Assembly: GCA_964489695.1 (NCBI GenBank)
Contig: CAZAZP010000004.1
Coordinates: 1-59,265 of the forward strand
Length of the DNA stretch: 59,265 nt
Reading direction: 5' to 3'
DNA from: CAYUXU01 sp964489695
Lineage (GTDB): Bacteria > Bacillota_I > Bacilli_A > Erysipelotrichales > Erysipelotrichaceae
The notes under the pieces are model-generated. The model was not told the origin of the DNA, did not search any database, and worked only from the letters and a program-made list of their open reading frames with translations. Position numbers and translations under genes: made by a program. Below are positions 16,794 through 26,507 of the stretch, piece after piece (within the stretch, counting starts at the first letter, position 1; each line of letters starts with the position of its first letter).

Positions 16794-19700
16794 TTATTCA
16801 TGTGTTTTAACAATTTCTTCTAACGCAAACATCTCAGGGGGTAATTCTAACGCTGCTTCTAAATCTTCTAAGCGCTCTTCGCGTTCTTTTCTTAATTCTT
16901 CAGCTAGCTCTTTTATTTGCGTAGTAGTTTCACGTTCTTGATCACTACCAGTACCAGCTGGAATCATCTTACCGATAATTACGTTTTCTTTTAAGCCTAG
17001 TAAACGGTCAATCTTACCTTTGACTGCTGCATCCGTCAAGACTTTCGTTGTTTCTTGGAATGAAGCTGCTGATAAGAAAGAATCTGTTTCCACTGAAGCT
17101 TTCGAAATACCTAATAGATAAGGTCCAAACTTCGCGGGCTTTTTACCAGTTAGTAATAACTGGCGATTAATTTTCGTAATGTTAGGTAAGCTAATCGTCA
17201 TACCAGCACTAATATCCGCTTCATTGGCTTCAATAATAATGACTTTTCGTAGCATCTGCCGAATTACGACTTCAATATGTTTATCTGAAATACCGATTCC
17301 TTGCGCATTATAGACTTTTTGAACTTCCTTCAAAATATATTTTTGAACTTCATAGACCCCAGCCACTTCTAGTAATTCTTTCGGGTTAACTTGACCTTCA
17401 GTCAATTTATCGCCCGCGGTTACCTTCGTTCCGATACTCATCCAATTCCGGATGGTATGGTTACGATCAATCTTATGTTCAATCTGTTCTTTTTCGTCAC
17501 TGACAGTAATCGTGAAGCCGTTATTATTTTCATTCTCTTCAATCTTCGTAATTTCACCATCAATCTTACATAAGACCGCGGAATACTTTGGATTACGAGC
17601 TTCAAATAATTCTTCAACCCGTGGTAAACCTTGGGTAATATCACTACCACCAGCAACCCCACCAGTGTGGAAGTTCCGCATGGTTAACTGAGTACCAGGT
17701 TCACCAATCGATTGGGCAGCCATAATTCCGACAGCTTCGCCTACTTCGACGATACTACCAGTCGCCATATTTCGACCATAACATTTCTTACAAATGCCAT
17801 AAGTTGATTCACAAGTAAAGGTATTGCGAATATATACCCCAGTAATTTTGGCATCGATGATTTCTTGCGCAATCGCTTCATTAATGAATTCACCCGCTCC
17901 AACTAGTACTTCACCAGTCGTGGGATGAATGACTTCTTCTTGAGAAAAGCGACCAACAATCCGTTCAAAGAGACTTTCAATCACGGTATTTTCTTTGCGA
18001 TCCATTAAGGCTTCAACGTAATAGCCACGGTCAGTACCACAATCTTCTTCAACGATAATCACATCTTGGGCGACATCGACTAAGCGACGGGTTAAATAAC
18101 CAGATTCAGCGGTTTTTAACGCCGTATCGGTTAACCCTTTTCGCACCCCGTGGGTCGAAATAAAGAACTCTGATACGTTTAATCCTTCTTTAAATGAAGA
18201 ATAAATTGGAACTTCAATAATTGAAGATTGGTATTCTTTATTCGATTTTGATTGAGTTGGTTTACCCATTAATCCCCGCATCCCAGCTAACTGAGTTAAG
18301 TTACTGATATTACCACGGGCGCCCGAAACTGCCATCATATTTATTGGATTTTTCCGGGGGAGGTTTTCCATTAATTCTTTCGCGATTGAGTCTTTAATAT
18401 CATCCCATAATTTAGTTAAATGATATTCCCATTCACGGGTGGTTAATTTACCACGACGATATAAGCGGTTTAAAGTTGCAGCCCGCTCTTTACCTTCTTT
18501 AACATATTCTTCTTTTCGTGGAGCTACGATAATATCCGATAAGGAAACCGTCATACCAGCAACCGTTGAATATTTAAAGCCCATATCTTTAATACTATCT
18601 AAGATTTCCGCTGTTTTTTCTAACGTACAGCGTTTAAAAATCTCACCAATAATTTTACCTAAATGACCTTTTTTAAATTCTTCATTCACCGGGACTGTTT
18701 TAAAATGTTCTTTTAAATTCACCGTCGTAGCGACGAAATTATTATCGGGTGTTTTGATTAAACTAGCATCCGTCACGGTATTCAGATAAGGGAAGTCCGT
18801 TGGTAATTTATCGTTAAAAATTAACTTCCCGACGGTCGTAATTAAGATCTTTTGGTTTTGTTGCTTACTAAAGCCTTGTTTCCGCAAGGAACTAGCTTTC
18901 ACTCCAATCCGCGTATGTAAGTGAATTTGATGATTTTCATAAGCACTTAAAGCTTCATGGAAATCTTTATAAATATTACCTTCATTACGACCATAACGTT
19001 CCCAAGTTTCCGCTTGTTGAATTTCACCAATGTCGCGTAAAGCTTGCGCTTTTTCCATAAATTCAGCACTAGTTTCTTCCATATTTAAATAGAAGTTACC
19101 CAAGACCATATCTTGGGATGGGGTAACAATCGGCTTACCATCTTTTGGTCCTAAAATGTTCTTTGAACCTAACATTAAGATTTCAGCTTCAGCTTGAGCC
19201 ATTTCTGATAATGGTACGTGCATGGCCATTTGGTCTCCGTCAAAGTCCGCGTTAAAAGCTGGCGTCACTAATGGGTGCAAGCGGATGGCACGCCCTTCGA
19301 CTAGTTTTGGCTTAAAGGCTTGGATTCCTAAACGGTGTAACGTTGGTGCCCGATTTAACAAGACTGGATGTTCACGAATCACTTGTTCGACAATATCCCA
19401 AACCGCGGGATCAGACTTATCAATTAATTTTTCCGCATTTTTGGGGTTATTAGCTAATTGTTGGTTTACAATTTCATTAATCACAAATGGCTTAAATAAT
19501 TGTAAAGCCATTTCCTTCGGAATACCACATTCAAACATTTTTAAATCTGGTCCAACGGCGATGACACTTCGTCCGGAATAGTCGACCCGTTTCCCGAGTA
19601 AGTTCTGACGGAAACGACCATGTTTTCCTTTTAAGCTATGGGATAATGATTTTAAGGCCCGACCGCCAGCGCCCGTAATTGGTTTGGAACGCCGACCATT

Positions 19701-20591
19701 ATCAATTAAAGCATCAACTGCTTCTTGTAACATCCGCTTTTCGTTTTGGACAATAATCGCAGGTGTGCCTAATTCTAAGAGTTTCTTTAACCGGTTATTA
19801 CGAGTAATTACTCTCCGATATAAATCATTTAAATCACTCGTTGCGAACCGACCACCATCGAGTTGTAACATTGGTCTTAAATCTGGTGGAATCACCGGTA
19901 AAACAGTTAAGACCATCCACTCCGGCTTATTACCCGAAGTAATAAAGGCTTGAATCGTTTCTAAACGACGTAATAATTTCCGGCGTTTATCACCCGTTGC
20001 TCCCTCTAAATCAGTCTTAATTAATTCAGCTTCTTTCGTTAAATCAGCTTCTTCTAATAATGTTTTAACGGCTTCAGTTCCGGTTTGGGCCACGAAGCTA
20101 TTAGCGCCATATTCAATTGAATAACGACGATATTCACGTTCGGAAATTACTTGTTTATAAAGTAATGGGGTATCTTTGGGATCAGTTACTACCCAAGAGA
20201 CAAAATATACTATTTCTTCTAAAGCTTTTGGCGTAATATTTAAAAGTAAACTCATGCGGGAAGGAATACCACGTAAATACCAAATATGTGCGACCGGAGC
20301 AGCTAAGGCAATATGCCCCATCCGTTCTCTCCGTACGCTTGATTTAGTAATTTCTACCCCACACTTATCACAAATCACACCTTTATAGCGGACTTTCTTA
20401 TATTTACCGCAAGAACATTCCCAGTCTTTTGAGGGACCGAAAATCCGTTCACAGAATAACCCATCTCTTTCGGGCTTTTGGGAACGATAATTAATCGTTT
20501 CGGCTTTTTTAACTTCACCATGCGACCATTCTAAAATCCGTTCAGGTGAGGCCAAACTAATTTGAATGGCTGAAAATTTATTCGTACTCAT
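16794..20591 (-). CDS. rpoC: RNA polymerase beta' subunit
   Basis: The product is 1265 residues from the chosen ATG at 20591 (MSTNKFSAIQISLASPE), which has AAGGGGG upstream. The open frame extends 19 codons further but overlaps rpoB without a good ribosome-binding site. Visible elements are the N-terminal zinc finger (CSCGKYKK...CDKCGVE), the active-site NADFDGDQM with its Mg-binding aspartates, the second Cys cluster (CGTDRG...CKKCYG) and the trigger-loop region (GEPGTQLTMRNFHTGG). It lies 13 bases after rpoB, in one transcript. Confidence 0.98.
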   Translation of the reverse strand: MSTNKFSAIQISLASPERILEWSHGEVKKAETINYRSQKPERDGLFCERIFGPSKDWECSCGKYKKVRYKGVICDKCGVEITKSSVRRERMGHIALAAPVAHIWYLRGIPSRMSLLLNITPKALEEIVYFVSWVVTDPKDTPLLYKQVISEREYRRYSIEYGANSFVAQTGTEAVKTLLEEADLTKEAELIKTDLEGATGDKRRKLLRRLETIQAFITSGNKPEWMVLTVLPVIPPDLRPMLQLDGGRFATSDLNDLYRRVITRNNRLKKLLELGTPAIIVQNEKRMLQEAVDALIDNGRRSKPITGAGGRALKSLSHSLKGKHGRFRQNLLGKRVDYSGRSVIAVGPDLKMFECGIPKEMALQLFKPFVINEIVNQQLANNPKNAEKLIDKSDPAVWDIVEQVIREHPVLLNRAPTLHRLGIQAFKPKLVEGRAIRLHPLVTPAFNADFDGDQMAMHVPLSEMAQAEAEILMLGSKNILGPKDGKPIVTPSQDMVLGNFYLNMEETSAEFMEKAQALRDIGEIQQAETWERYGRNEGNIYKDFHEALSAYENHQIHLHTRIGVKASSLRKQGFSKQQNQKILITTVGKLIFNDKLPTDFPYLNTVTDASLIKTPDNNFVATTVNLKEHFKTVPVNEEFKKGHLGKIIGEIFKRCTLEKTAEILDSIKDMGFKYSTVAGMTVSLSDIIVAPRKEEYVKEGKERAATLNRLYRRGKLTTREWEYHLTKLWDDIKDSIAKELMENLPRKNPINMMAVSGARGNISNLTQLAGMRGLMGKPTQSKSNKEYQSSIIEVPIYSSFKEGLNVSEFFISTHGVRKGLTDTALKTAESGYLTRRLVDVAQDVIIVEEDCGTDRGYYVEALMDRKENTVIESLFERIVGRFSQEEVIHPTTGEVLVGAGEFINEAIAQEIIDAKITGVYIRNTFTCESTYGICKKCYGRNMATGSIVEVGEAVGIMAAQSIGEPGTQLTMRNFHTGGVAGGSDITQGLPRVEELFEARNPKYSAVLCKIDGEITKIEENENNNGFTITVSDEKEQIEHKIDRNHTIRNWMSIGTKVTAGDKLTEGQVNPKELLEVAGVYEVQKYILKEVQKVYNAQGIGISDKHIEVVIRQMLRKVIIIEANEADISAGMTISLPNITKINRQLLLTGKKPAKFGPYLLGISKASVETDSFLSAASFQETTKVLTDAAVKGKIDRLLGLKENVIIGKMIPAGTGSDQERETTTQIKELAEELRKEREERLEDLEAALELPPEMFALEEIVKTHE

Positions 20592-20604
20592 GCTAACCCC
20601 CTTA

Positions 20605-23600
20605 CTATTGGTCGTCCACACCGCTAATGGCGGCTTCTGGAATCTCATCTGGATCTGCTAACTGATACTCTTCATAAAGACTTTCTTCAATCACCAGTTC
20701 TTCTTCTGGTTTGGTTTCTTCAGTCTTAGTTAAATCGATTTCAGCATCAAACTCATCAAGCATCTTAATATCTAACGCTAACGCTTGTAATTCATGTTTT
20801 AAAACTCTAAATGATTCTGGTGTACCCGGATCAGGTATTTTCTTGCCTTTAATAATCGCTTCATATGTTTTGGTGCGACCAGTAATATCATCTGATTTCA
20901 AGGTTAAAATTTCTTGTAATGTATAGGCGGCCCCGAAGGCTTCTAAAGCCCAGACTTCCATTTCCCCAAAGCGTTGACCACCATTTTGAGCTTTACCACC
21001 TAATGGTTGTTGGGTAACTAAAGAATAAGGACCAATCGCCCGCGCATGTAATTTATCATCCACCATGTGCGATAATTTAATCATGTACATCGAACCCACC
21101 GTAATTCTTTCATCAAATGGTTCACCGGTTCGACCATCGTAAACCACTTGTTTACCATCAGCGGGCATCTTAGCTTCGGCCATAATCGCATTTAATTCAT
21201 CAACATTAATTCCATCAAAGACGGGAGTCGAGAATTTCACGCCTAATTGTTGGGCCGCATAACCTAAATGTAATTCTAAGACTTGACCAATGTTCATCCG
21301 TGAAGGAACCCCTAATGGATTTAACATAATGTCAATTGGAGTACCATCTGGTAAATAAGGCATATCTTCGATCGGTAAGATTTTAGAAATAACCCCTTTA
21401 TTACCATGGCGACCCGCCATCTTATCCCCTTCGGAAATCTTCCGTTTTTGGACAATATATACTTTAACGACTTCTTCTACCCCCGGTGGTAAATCAAACC
21501 CTTCCGAGCGTTTAAAGAATCTGACCATCTGAACAATTCCCGCGCCACCATGGGGGACCTTTAGGGAATTATCTCTCACTTCACGCGATTTCTCGCCGAA
21601 GATGGCTAATAATAATTTTTCTTCCGGTGAAACTTCACTTTGACCTTTTGGTGTCACTTTACCGACCAAAATATCACCTTCTTTAACTTCCGCCCCTATG
21701 CGCACAATCCCGCGGCCATCTAAGTGCCGGCAGGCTGATTCAGGAACATTTGGAATATCCCGGGTGATTTCTTCTGGTCCAAGTTTGGTTTCGCGCACTT
21801 CAATATCATATTCTTCAATGTGAATAGAAGTATAAACATCGTCTTTAACTAACCGTTCCGACATGATAATTGCATCTTCATAGTTATAGCCATACCAAGT
21901 CATAAAGGCGACTGTCACGTTTTGGCCTAAGGCTAACTCACCATTTTCCATCGATGGGCCATCCGCTAAAATATCGCCCCGTTCAATCTTTTCACCCCGA
22001 CTAACAACTGGGTGTTGGGTAATACAAGTTCCGGAGTTCGATCGCCGGAATTTATCTAAACGATAAACGCGTTCACCGGCTTGTTCGCTCACGACAATTT
22101 GATGACCATCCACATAGGTGACCATCCCACCAGCGACCGCTACCACGCCACTACCCGAGTCTTTCGCCACGGCGTATTCAATCCCAGTGCCAACATCAGG
22201 TGAAGCTGGTTTTAATAACGGGACTGCTTGTCGTTGCATGTTCGCACCCATTAAAGCGCGCGAGGCATCATCATTTTCCAAAAATGGAATACAAGCTGTC
22301 GCGATTGAGACGATTTGTTTGGGTGAAACGTCAGCTAATTCGACTTCTTCGCGTTTGACTAATAAAGTATCGCCATCTTTCCGGGCTACGACTTCTTCAT
22401 TCACAATTTTACTATCGATTACTTCGTTAGCTTGCACAATCACATAACCAATCTCTTCATTGGCAGACAGATAAACTACATCTTCACTGACGATACCTTC
22501 TTTGACTAACCGATAAGGGGTTTGGATAAAACCATATTCATTAACTTTACCGTAAGTCGTTAAATTGGAAATCAAACCAATGTTCGGACCTTCTGGTGTT
22601 TCAATCGGACAAATTCTTCCATAGTGGGAAGTATGAACGTCACGCACTTCAAAGCCCGCCCGTTCTCTAGTTAAGCCACCTGGACCTAAAGCTGAAATCC
22701 GACGCTTATTAGTTAATTCCGCTAAAGGATTAGTTTGGTCCATGAATTGCGATAATTGTGAGGATGAGAAGAATTCTTTCACCGCTGCCGTTAAAGGCCG
22801 AATATTCGTTAAATTCTTGGGAGTTAAACTTGAACTATCCGCGATTGACATCCGTTCCTTGACGACCCGTTCCATCCGCGATAAACCAATTCTAAATTGA
22901 TTTTGAATTAACTCACCGGAACTGCGAATCCGACGATTACCTAATTGGTCAATATCATCCACACTACCAACATCATCTGTCATGTTTAATTGATAAGATA
23001 AAAAGGCATAAATATCCGACATAATAATCGTCTTTTTACTAGTAAATGGATCATTACCAATAATTTTAACAATTTGTTCAGTTTCCGAGTTCGCTTTAAT
23101 TTCAATCACTTGCACCGCGGCCCCAATTAACCAAACAGTCAAATCAGTCTGAGCAGTCGCAGCAATAATAGCAGCTTCTTGGGCTTCAGTTAAACGATAA
23201 ACATCAGTCCGTGGGACATAACGACCTAAGACTAATTCATCATTCGCCATTAAATCTTGACCATCACTGATCAAGCGACCAAAGGCATATAAGCGCCGAC
23301 CATAATCTAACACTGCGTTCACGTTTTCAGCTGTTAATTTTATAGCTTGAGCCATAATTCCGGCATAAATATCAACTTCAGCGTGTTCTTTTTTCAGCGT
23401 TGCTACATCAGTTGCGGTTAAAACTGTTCCCGCAAAGTAATAATTATTTTTAAGTTCCACATCACTAGCTAAAACCCGACCAACCGCGAAATGTTCATTC
23501 AGGTTAATCGTAACGGTATCTGGATGGGAGAATAAGTGGTTAAAAGGATAAGCTTGACAAGCTACTCCTTGGTTAAAAATTGCTTTAACACTATCCCGTT

Positions 23601-24705
23601 GTTTCCGATTAATTAAAGTACCCGCAGAAAACTTAACGTTACCTTGTAAATCGCTTAAATCATTAACCAAATGATTACCAATTAACCGATTCACTACCGA
23701 TAATTTATCTTGTAATTTATAACGACCTGCCTTAGTTAAATCATAACGGCGTTGATCAAAAAACTTACTATTAACCACGCTTAAAGAACCATCCAGTGTC
23801 GGAACTTCATCAGCTCGTTGGTTTTCATATAACGTTAATAATGCTTCATGTTCAGAAGAAATCTTATCACTCATCAAAGTGTTAACTAAATCTTCATAAT
23901 GACCAAAAATACTGGTATACAATAAAATATATTGATTCAAAAATTCGCGTTCTTCACCTGCAACTAATAAATCTTCATATAAAGGTAAATTTAAACTTTG
24001 TAAGAAGGTCTTTAAACCATCCACGTCAAAACCATCACCATGACGTTCAGTATTAAACGCTAATCCTAATGCCTTAAATAAAACGGTCGCTAGAATCTTC
24101 CGTTTCCGGTCGACACTGACATTAATCACTCGGCCACTAGCTAAGCGCTTAACATCCGTAATAAAATCTAACCAAGTACCACGACTTGGAATTAATTCAG
24201 CTAAAAAGATTTCATCGCCAGTGCGATCATCCACTGTATTAGCAAAATAAGCGCCGGGAGAACGAACAATTTGCGAAACAATTACTCGTTCCGCACCATT
24301 AATAATAAATGTTCCGGTATCCGTCATTAACGGTGTATCACCCAGGAACACCTCTTCTCTTTTCGTAATCACTTCACCGGTATCTTTATCTTCAATCGCT
24401 AATTCCATGATACCTTTTAATGGAGCTGCAAAACTCGCTTCCCGAATCTTACATTCCTCAGCTGAATATTTTGGTTCACCAAACTCATAACCAAGAAAGC
24501 TTAAAGTAATCGTATTATTATAGTTTTTTATTGGGTATATTTCATCAAAAACTTCTTTAATTCCTTCTTCTTTAAACCAATTAAATGAATTGGTTTGAAT
24601 CTCAACTAAATTGGGTAATTCTAATGATCCACTGACCTTAGAATAATCGCGCCTTGTAACTTTTTTACCATACTTAACTAATTGATATGCTTGATTTTTT
24701 GCCAT
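20605..24705 (-). CDS. rpoB: RNA polymerase beta subunit with extra internal segment
   Basis: RpoB has 1366 residues, about 150-180 longer than the Bacillus protein. Most of the excess is a segment at about residues 400-525, just before GNDPFTSKK. The core is well conserved, including the rifampicin pocket FSSSQLSQFMDQTNPLAEL. In that pocket Asn666 (TNKRR) occupies the place of E. coli His526, a change known to cause rifampicin resistance. The C-terminal part has the usual GDKMAGRHGNKGV motif. A consensus promoter stands about 95 bases upstream. It is transcribed with rpoC. Confidence 0.98.
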   Translation of the reverse strand: MAKNQAYQLVKYGKKVTRRDYSKVSGSLELPNLVEIQTNSFNWFKEEGIKEVFDEIYPIKNYNNTITLSFLGYEFGEPKYSAEECKIREASFAAPLKGIMELAIEDKDTGEVITKREEVFLGDTPLMTDTGTFIINGAERVIVSQIVRSPGAYFANTVDDRTGDEIFLAELIPSRGTWLDFITDVKRLASGRVINVSVDRKRKILATVLFKALGLAFNTERHGDGFDVDGLKTFLQSLNLPLYEDLLVAGEEREFLNQYILLYTSIFGHYEDLVNTLMSDKISSEHEALLTLYENQRADEVPTLDGSLSVVNSKFFDQRRYDLTKAGRYKLQDKLSVVNRLIGNHLVNDLSDLQGNVKFSAGTLINRKQRDSVKAIFNQGVACQAYPFNHLFSHPDTVTINLNEHFAVGRVLASDVELKNNYYFAGTVLTATDVATLKKEHAEVDIYAGIMAQAIKLTAENVNAVLDYGRRLYAFGRLISDGQDLMANDELVLGRYVPRTDVYRLTEAQEAAIIAATAQTDLTVWLIGAAVQVIEIKANSETEQIVKIIGNDPFTSKKTIIMSDIYAFLSYQLNMTDDVGSVDDIDQLGNRRIRSSGELIQNQFRIGLSRMERVVKERMSIADSSSLTPKNLTNIRPLTAAVKEFFSSSQLSQFMDQTNPLAELTNKRRISALGPGGLTRERAGFEVRDVHTSHYGRICPIETPEGPNIGLISNLTTYGKVNEYGFIQTPYRLVKEGIVSEDVVYLSANEEIGYVIVQANEVIDSKIVNEEVVARKDGDTLLVKREEVELADVSPKQIVSIATACIPFLENDDASRALMGANMQRQAVPLLKPASPDVGTGIEYAVAKDSGSGVVAVAGGMVTYVDGHQIVVSEQAGERVYRLDKFRRSNSGTCITQHPVVSRGEKIERGDILADGPSMENGELALGQNVTVAFMTWYGYNYEDAIIMSERLVKDDVYTSIHIEEYDIEVRETKLGPEEITRDIPNVPESACRHLDGRGIVRIGAEVKEGDILVGKVTPKGQSEVSPEEKLLLAIFGEKSREVRDNSLKVPHGGAGIVQMVRFFKRSEGFDLPPGVEEVVKVYIVQKRKISEGDKMAGRHGNKGVISKILPIEDMPYLPDGTPIDIMLNPLGVPSRMNIGQVLELHLGYAAQQLGVKFSTPVFDGINVDELNAIMAEAKMPADGKQVVYDGRTGEPFDERITVGSMYMIKLSHMVDDKLHARAIGPYSLVTQQPLGGKAQNGGQRFGEMEVWALEAFGAAYTLQEILTLKSDDITGRTKTYEAIIKGKKIPDPGTPESFRVLKHELQALALDIKMLDEFDAEIDLTKTEETKPEEELVIEESLYEEYQLADPDEIPEAAISGVDDQ

Positions 24706-24798
24706 CTATCTTTATCTCCTCACTTATCAATTTACTGCTCATAACGTCCAAAAAGGGCACAAAACCCCATAATAAATCCTACTATTATACAATTTATA

Positions 24799-24827
24799 AT
24801 AATACCAAAACTTTAGCTCATTGTCAA
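24799..24827 (-). promoter_or_regulatory. Promoter of rpoB-rpoC
   Basis: -35 TTGACA (24822-24827), 17-base spacer, -10 TATTAT (24799-24804), immediately after the ybxB stop codon. Confidence 0.85.
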
Positions 24828-24829
24828 AT

Positions 24830-25408
24830 TTACTTATAAGCCACAAAAACCCAAAATCCTTTACTTTTAGCTTTGACTACTACTTCAGGGAAATATTGCT
24901 GCAATTCTTTAATCGCACTAAGCGCGCCCTGATCTTTCCGCATCACCACATACAAACCACCCGTCGGAGTTAGCGCTTGATAAGCGGTTTGAAACATCGA
25001 ATAAATCGTATTTTTCCCAGCGCGAATTGGTGGATTTAACGCAATCGTCTGCATCGTATTTTCCCCAACTAACGCTTGACTCACCGTCAGTTTTATTTGA
25101 TTGCGTAAAGCGTTTTCTTGGGTTAAAGCTAACGCCCGCGTGACTACATCTACCGCGAAGACGTTAATCGGATATAGCTTAGCTAAGACAATTCCAATCA
25201 CACCGTAACCACAGCCATAATCACAAAAATTACCCCTTAAGGGTGTTTGGGCTAAGGTTTCCAACAACAATCGACTACCATAGTCGATCTTGTCCTTCGC
25301 AAAAACACCTGCATCACTGATGAAACTAAATTCACGGCCGAAAAACCGGAAAGTGATTTCTTTCCGGTCATTCTTTAGTGTTTCATCGTTCACAAAATAA
25401 TGCTTCAA
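24830..25408 (-). CDS. ybxB: Class I SAM-dependent methyltransferase, YbxB family
   Basis: A 192-residue Rossmann-fold methyltransferase. The SAM-binding motif I is FCDYGCGYGVIG, an acidic strand-2 end is in VFAVDVV, and the catalytic-type NPPIR motif (residues about 128-132) is typical of N-methyltransferases acting on bases. It resembles the C-terminal half of RsmC and occupies the place of Bacillus ybxB between rplL and rpoB. The usual target in relatives is thought to be RNA, but no substrate can be assigned here. It lies 39 bases after rplL and probably shares its transcript. Confidence 0.88.
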   Translation of the reverse strand: MKHYFVNDETLKNDRKEITFRFFGREFSFISDAGVFAKDKIDYGSRLLLETLAQTPLRGNFCDYGCGYGVIGIVLAKLYPINVFAVDVVTRALALTQENALRNQIKLTVSQALVGENTMQTIALNPPIRAGKNTIYSMFQTAYQALTPTGGLYVVMRKDQGALSAIKELQQYFPEVVVKAKSKGFWVFVAYK

Positions 25409-25447
25409 TGACCTTTTCCCCCTAATGGGATAAAGTTAATAAATTGA

Positions 25448-25822
25448 TTACTTAACCTCAACAGTAGCGCCAGCTTCAATTAATTTAGCTTTAATTTCTT
25501 CAGCTTCTTCTGGCTTAATGTTTTCTTTGACGATGGCTGGAGTGGCATCAACGATACCTTTGGCTTCAACTAAACCAAGTCCAGTAACTTCGCGAACTAC
25601 TTTAATTACGGCTACTTTTGAACCACCGACTTCAGTAATTCTAACCGTTACTTCAGTTGGTCCTTCATTTTCAACTTCTTCACTAGCAGCTGGTGCCATT
25701 GCCACCGGAGCCGCAGCTGTTACTCCAAATTCTTCTTCAATTGCTTTAACTAAGTCATTAATTTCTAAGATTGTCATCTCTTTAAGCGATGCAATCAAAT
25801 CTGTTGCGCTAATCTTCGCCAT
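25448..25822 (-). CDS. rplL: 50S ribosomal protein L7/L12
   Basis: L7/L12 (124 residues) forms the ribosomal stalk that recruits translation factors. It has an N-terminal dimerisation helix region, an Ala-rich hinge (about 34-48) and the conserved C-terminal domain (KVAVIKVVREVTGLGLVEAK). Its ATG overlaps nothing: rplJ ends 13 bases upstream. It is translated from the rplJL message under the L10 leader. Confidence 0.98.
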   Translation of the reverse strand: MAKISATDLIASLKEMTILEINDLVKAIEEEFGVTAAAPVAMAPAASEEVENEGPTEVTVRITEVGGSKVAVIKVVREVTGLGLVEAKGIVDATPAIVKENIKPEEAEEIKAKLIEAGATVEVK

Positions 25823-25835
25823 TTTATTCTCCTTT

Positions 25836-26330
25836 TTAATTTTGTTCTACTTGATCGGCTACTGCTTGTAAGACACAAGCCATACTCCGGATCGGTGCTT
25901 GTAAACAACTTAATAACATGGAAATCATGCCATCTTTATTTGGTAATTTAGCCAATTGGGCAATTTCTTCCGCATTAACTACTTTACCATCAACTACTCC
26001 GGCTTTTAAAATCAGTTTACGGTGCTTTTTAGCAAATTCAGCTAAAACCCGACTTGGGGCTACAGCATCAGCACTAAAAGCAAAGGCATTAGGACCAGTT
26101 AGATCTGTAGTTAATTGATCATAACCTAATTTTTTCGCTGCAAATTGCACTAATGAGTTTTTATAAACTTTAAATTCAATCTCTTCAGCTCGTAGTCGGC
26201 GTCTTAACTCAGTAATCTCAGCCACTGACAAACCCCGATATTCGACTATCACGCTGGAAGCAGCATTTTTCATCTGTTCAGCAATAACTTCGACTTGTTG
26301 TTTTTTATTCGCTAAACTGGTTTCGCTCAT
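25836..26330 (-). CDS. rplJ: 50S ribosomal protein L10
   Basis: L10 (164 residues) anchors L7/L12 dimers to the ribosome. The N-terminal domain (about 1-130; VIVEYRGLSVAEITELRRRLR) and the C-terminal stalk helix are present. Upstream lies a 178-base leader with its own promoter and the L10-binding RNA fold, so L10 or the L10-L12 complex is expected to control its own synthesis. Confidence 0.98.
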   Translation of the reverse strand: MSETSLANKKQQVEVIAEQMKNAASSVIVEYRGLSVAEITELRRRLRAEEIEFKVYKNSLVQFAAKKLGYDQLTTDLTGPNAFAFSADAVAPSRVLAEFAKKHRKLILKAGVVDGKVVNAEEIAQLAKLPNKDGMISMLLSCLQAPIRSMACVLQAVADQVEQN

Positions 26331-26369
26331 AAATCATCATCCTTTCTAATCCAAATAACCTAAATAAAT

Positions 26370-26450
26370 AACTCGTACCACCTAGTACGAGTTAAAAGAA
26401 TTGTTGGGATTCTTTACCTCGGCAACGAATTAAGCCAAAATGGCAGTTGC
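26370..26450 (-). promoter_or_regulatory. L10 (rplJL) autoregulatory leader
   Basis: In transcript order: a stem GCAAC/GTTGC with an inner GCC/GGC and a large asymmetric loop reading TTAATTC (26422-26450), the kink-turn-like L10 site; then GAGG; then a 7-bp hairpin (26395-26415); then a perfect 9-bp hairpin AACTCGTAC/GTACGAGTT (26370-26393). Only a weak U-rich stretch follows. The arrangement agrees with known Firmicute L10 leaders. Confidence 0.82.
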
Positions 26451-26477
26451 TGTCTAGGGTATTTTGATAACGTATTT

Positions 26478-26506
26478 ATTCTAACGGGTGAAACTTAATT
26501 TGTCAA
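26478..26506 (-). promoter_or_regulatory. Promoter of rplJ-rplL
   Basis: -35 TTGACA (26501-26506), 17-base spacer, -10 TAGAAT (26478-26483), beginning one base after the rplA stop codon. Confidence 0.85.
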
Positions 26507-26507
26507 C

